Below are positions 5,278 to 6,669 of a DNA stretch of 6,669 bases, piece after piece. Position numbers and translations under genes: made by a program. The notes below the pieces were generated by a model. That model had not been told where the DNA came from, did no database searches, and saw nothing but the letters and a program-made list of their open reading frames with translations. The stretch covers positions 6,672 to 13,340 of the forward strand of contig CAJTLD010000073.1 in NCBI GenBank assembly GCA_910577065.1, read 5' to 3'. The stretch's first letter is position 1. Each line of letters opens with the position of its first letter. This stretch comes from an uncultured Lachnospiraceae bacterium (GTDB lineage: Bacteria; Bacillota; Clostridia; Lachnospirales; Lachnospiraceae).

Positions 5278-6669
5278 ATGGATTATATTACAATAGATTC
5301 CAAAAAGGTGCCGATCGAAGGAGAGAAAAACGTCCTTTCCTTAATCCGTAAAATCGGCATTGACCTGCCGACGTTTTGTTACCACTCCGAATTATCTATT
5401 TACGGGGCGTGCCGTATGTGCGTGGTGGAAGACGATAAAGGAAGGATTTTTGCATCCTGTTCCGAGCAGCCAAGGCCCGGCATGGTCATCTACACCAATA
5501 CCAAGCGCATCCAAAGCTACCGTAAATTAATCATAGAGCTGTTGCTTGCGTCTCACGACAGGGATTGTACGGTCTGCCACAAAAACGGCATGTGCGAGCT
5601 GCAGTCGTTGGCGTACCGGGTCGGCGTGCACGACGTGCGTTTCCCCAATACCAGGGAAGCGCGCCCGGTTGATATGAGTTCGCCGAGCATCGTTTTGGAT
5701 CCGAACAAATGCATTCTCTGCGGCGACTGTGTGCGCACCTGCGACGAAATCCAGGGCGTGGGCGCCATCAACTTTGCGTTCCGCGGCGCCAAAACCGAAG
5801 TAACGCCGGCGTTCCACAAAAAGCTGAGCGAAACGGACTGCGTGGGCTGCGGGCAGTGCGCGTCAGTCTGTCCGACTTCGGCGCTGTCGTTACGCTCAAA
5901 CGTTACGGTTGTATGGGACGCCATTGAAGACAAAAATATCCGCGTGATAGCGCAGGTTGCCCCGGCCGTTCGGATTGCGGTCGGCGATCATTTCCAGATT
6001 AAGAAGGGGGAAAATTCCTTTGGCAAGCTGGTGGAAGCGCTGCGCATTATGGGCTTTGACGAAATATACGATACTAATTTTGCAGCGGATTTGACGGTTA
6101 TGGAAGAATCGGCGGAATTTGCGGAGCGCCTGGCAGCGGGTGAAAACCTGCCGCTTTTTACCTCCTGCTGTCCGGGCTGGGTAAAATACTGCGAGAACCG
6201 TTATCCGGAATTTACGAAGAATATTTCTACCTGCCGTTCTCCGCAGGGGATGTTTTCCGCGGTGCTCAAGGAATATTATAAGAAGCAGGACAAAAAGGAC
6301 GGCAAAAAGACGATGGTCGTATCCATTATGCCATGTACCGCCAAAAAGGGCGAGATTTTGCGTAAAGACAATTTTACCGACGGCAGGCAGGATACGGATT
6401 ATGTGCTGACTACGACGGAAGTGATCCGGATGATTAAGCAGGTGGGGATCCAGTTTGATAAGATACAGGGGGAATCTGCGGATATGCCGTTTTCCCTGGC
6501 TTCCGGCGGCGGCGCGATTTTCGGCGTAACGGGCGGCGTGACCGAGGCCGTTTTGCGAAGGCTTTCCGAGAAGAAGGATTTCCAGACGCTTCGGGATATT
6601 GCGTTTACCGGAGTGCGCGGGGAAGAAGGGATTAAGGAGGCCGAAATCGAGCACGGCGGACGCACGGTG
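5278..6669 (+). CDS. hydA: [FeFe] hydrogenase catalytic subunit HydA (3' end missing)
   Basis: The first 464 residues are present; the frame is open to the window end. In order: an N-terminal [2Fe-2S] domain (Cys34, 45, 48, 61); a His-ligated [4Fe-4S] cluster (His93, Cys97, 100, 106); two ferredoxin clusters (Cys145/148/151/155 and 188/191/194/198); then the H-cluster domain. H-cluster motif L1 is TSCCPGW (295-301) and L2 is MPCTAKKGE (351-359), both canonical; motif L3 with the last cysteines lies beyond the window. By position against clostridial hydrogenase I, the proton-path residues Glu277, Glu280, Arg284, Cys297 and Ser317 are all kept, so this is a working catalytic subunit and not a sensory one. 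No PAS domain is seen. It reversibly makes or oxidises H2 in the cytoplasm, with HydB and HydC linking it to NAD(P)H and ferredoxin. Whether it has the extra C-terminal [2Fe-2S] domain seen in some HydA proteins cannot be told here. Confidence 0.95.
   Translation, partial: MDYITIDSKKVPIEGEKNVLSLIRKIGIDLPTFCYHSELSIYGACRMCVVEDDKGRIFASCSEQPRPGMVIYTNTKRIQSYRKLIIELLLASHDRDCTVCHKNGMCELQSLAYRVGVHDVRFPNTREARPVDMSSPSIVLDPNKCILCGDCVRTCDEIQGVGAINFAFRGAKTEVTPAFHKKLSETDCVGCGQCASVCPTSALSLRSNVTVVWDAIEDKNIRVIAQVAPAVRIAVGDHFQIKKGENSFGKLVEALRIMGFDEIYDTNFAADLTVMEESAEFAERLAAGENLPLFTSCCPGWVKYCENRYPEFTKNISTCRSPQGMFSAVLKEYYKKQDKKDGKKTMVVSIMPCTAKKGEILRKDNFTDGRQDTDYVLTTTEVIRMIKQVGIQFDKIQGESADMPFSLASGGGAIFGVTGGVTEAVLRRLSEKKDFQTLRDIAFTGVRGEEGIKEAEIEHGGRTV

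Noticed and set aside
5896..6654. Minus-strand 252-codon frame inside hydA
   Set aside because: Antisense shadow of the H-cluster domain; its sequence does not look like a folded protein family.

Overview
The window looks like chromosomal DNA from an anaerobic Firmicute of class Clostridia, most likely Lachnospiraceae. The reasons are the trimeric [FeFe]-hydrogenase cluster, the style of its proteins, strong AGGAGG-type ribosome binding sites, a Clostridia-style lipoprotein signal peptide and mixed base composition. This placement comes from recognising protein families by eye, not from a search.

Layout, left to right, with all recognised protein genes on the + strand. (1) 2-1507: the 3' part of a membrane protein that joins MFS-like helices to a spermidine-synthase-like domain; its start lies outside the window. 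(2) 1508-1822: a 315-base gap with no protein gene. It holds a hairpin whose T-run exists only on the minus strand, a perfect 15-bp inverted repeat, a TATAAT-like box facing left, and a rightward promoter. I read the left part as a possible minus-strand small RNA of about 115-120 nt with two C-rich unpaired stretches. (3) 1823-2824: a secreted SGNH/GDSL-hydrolase-like lipoprotein on a Thr-Glu repeat spacer. (4) 2913-6669: hydC, hydB and hydA (cut by the window end), which encode the three subunits of an electron-bifurcating [FeFe] hydrogenase.

How the genes work together: HydA carries the H-cluster and a chain of Fe-S clusters. HydB carries the FMN/NAD(P)H site and extra ferredoxin-like clusters. 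HydC carries one [2Fe-2S] cluster. Together such complexes couple H2 to both ferredoxin and NAD(P)H, in either direction, in the cytoplasm. The lipoprotein and the membrane protein have no evident link to hydrogen metabolism.

Two points most deserve attention. The reading frame of hydB is broken near its start by one apparent extra G in a GGGG run (3548-3551); removing it restores a full 623-residue protein. The minus-strand signals at 1515-1646 fit an undescribed C-rich regulatory RNA, although its -35 box is weak.
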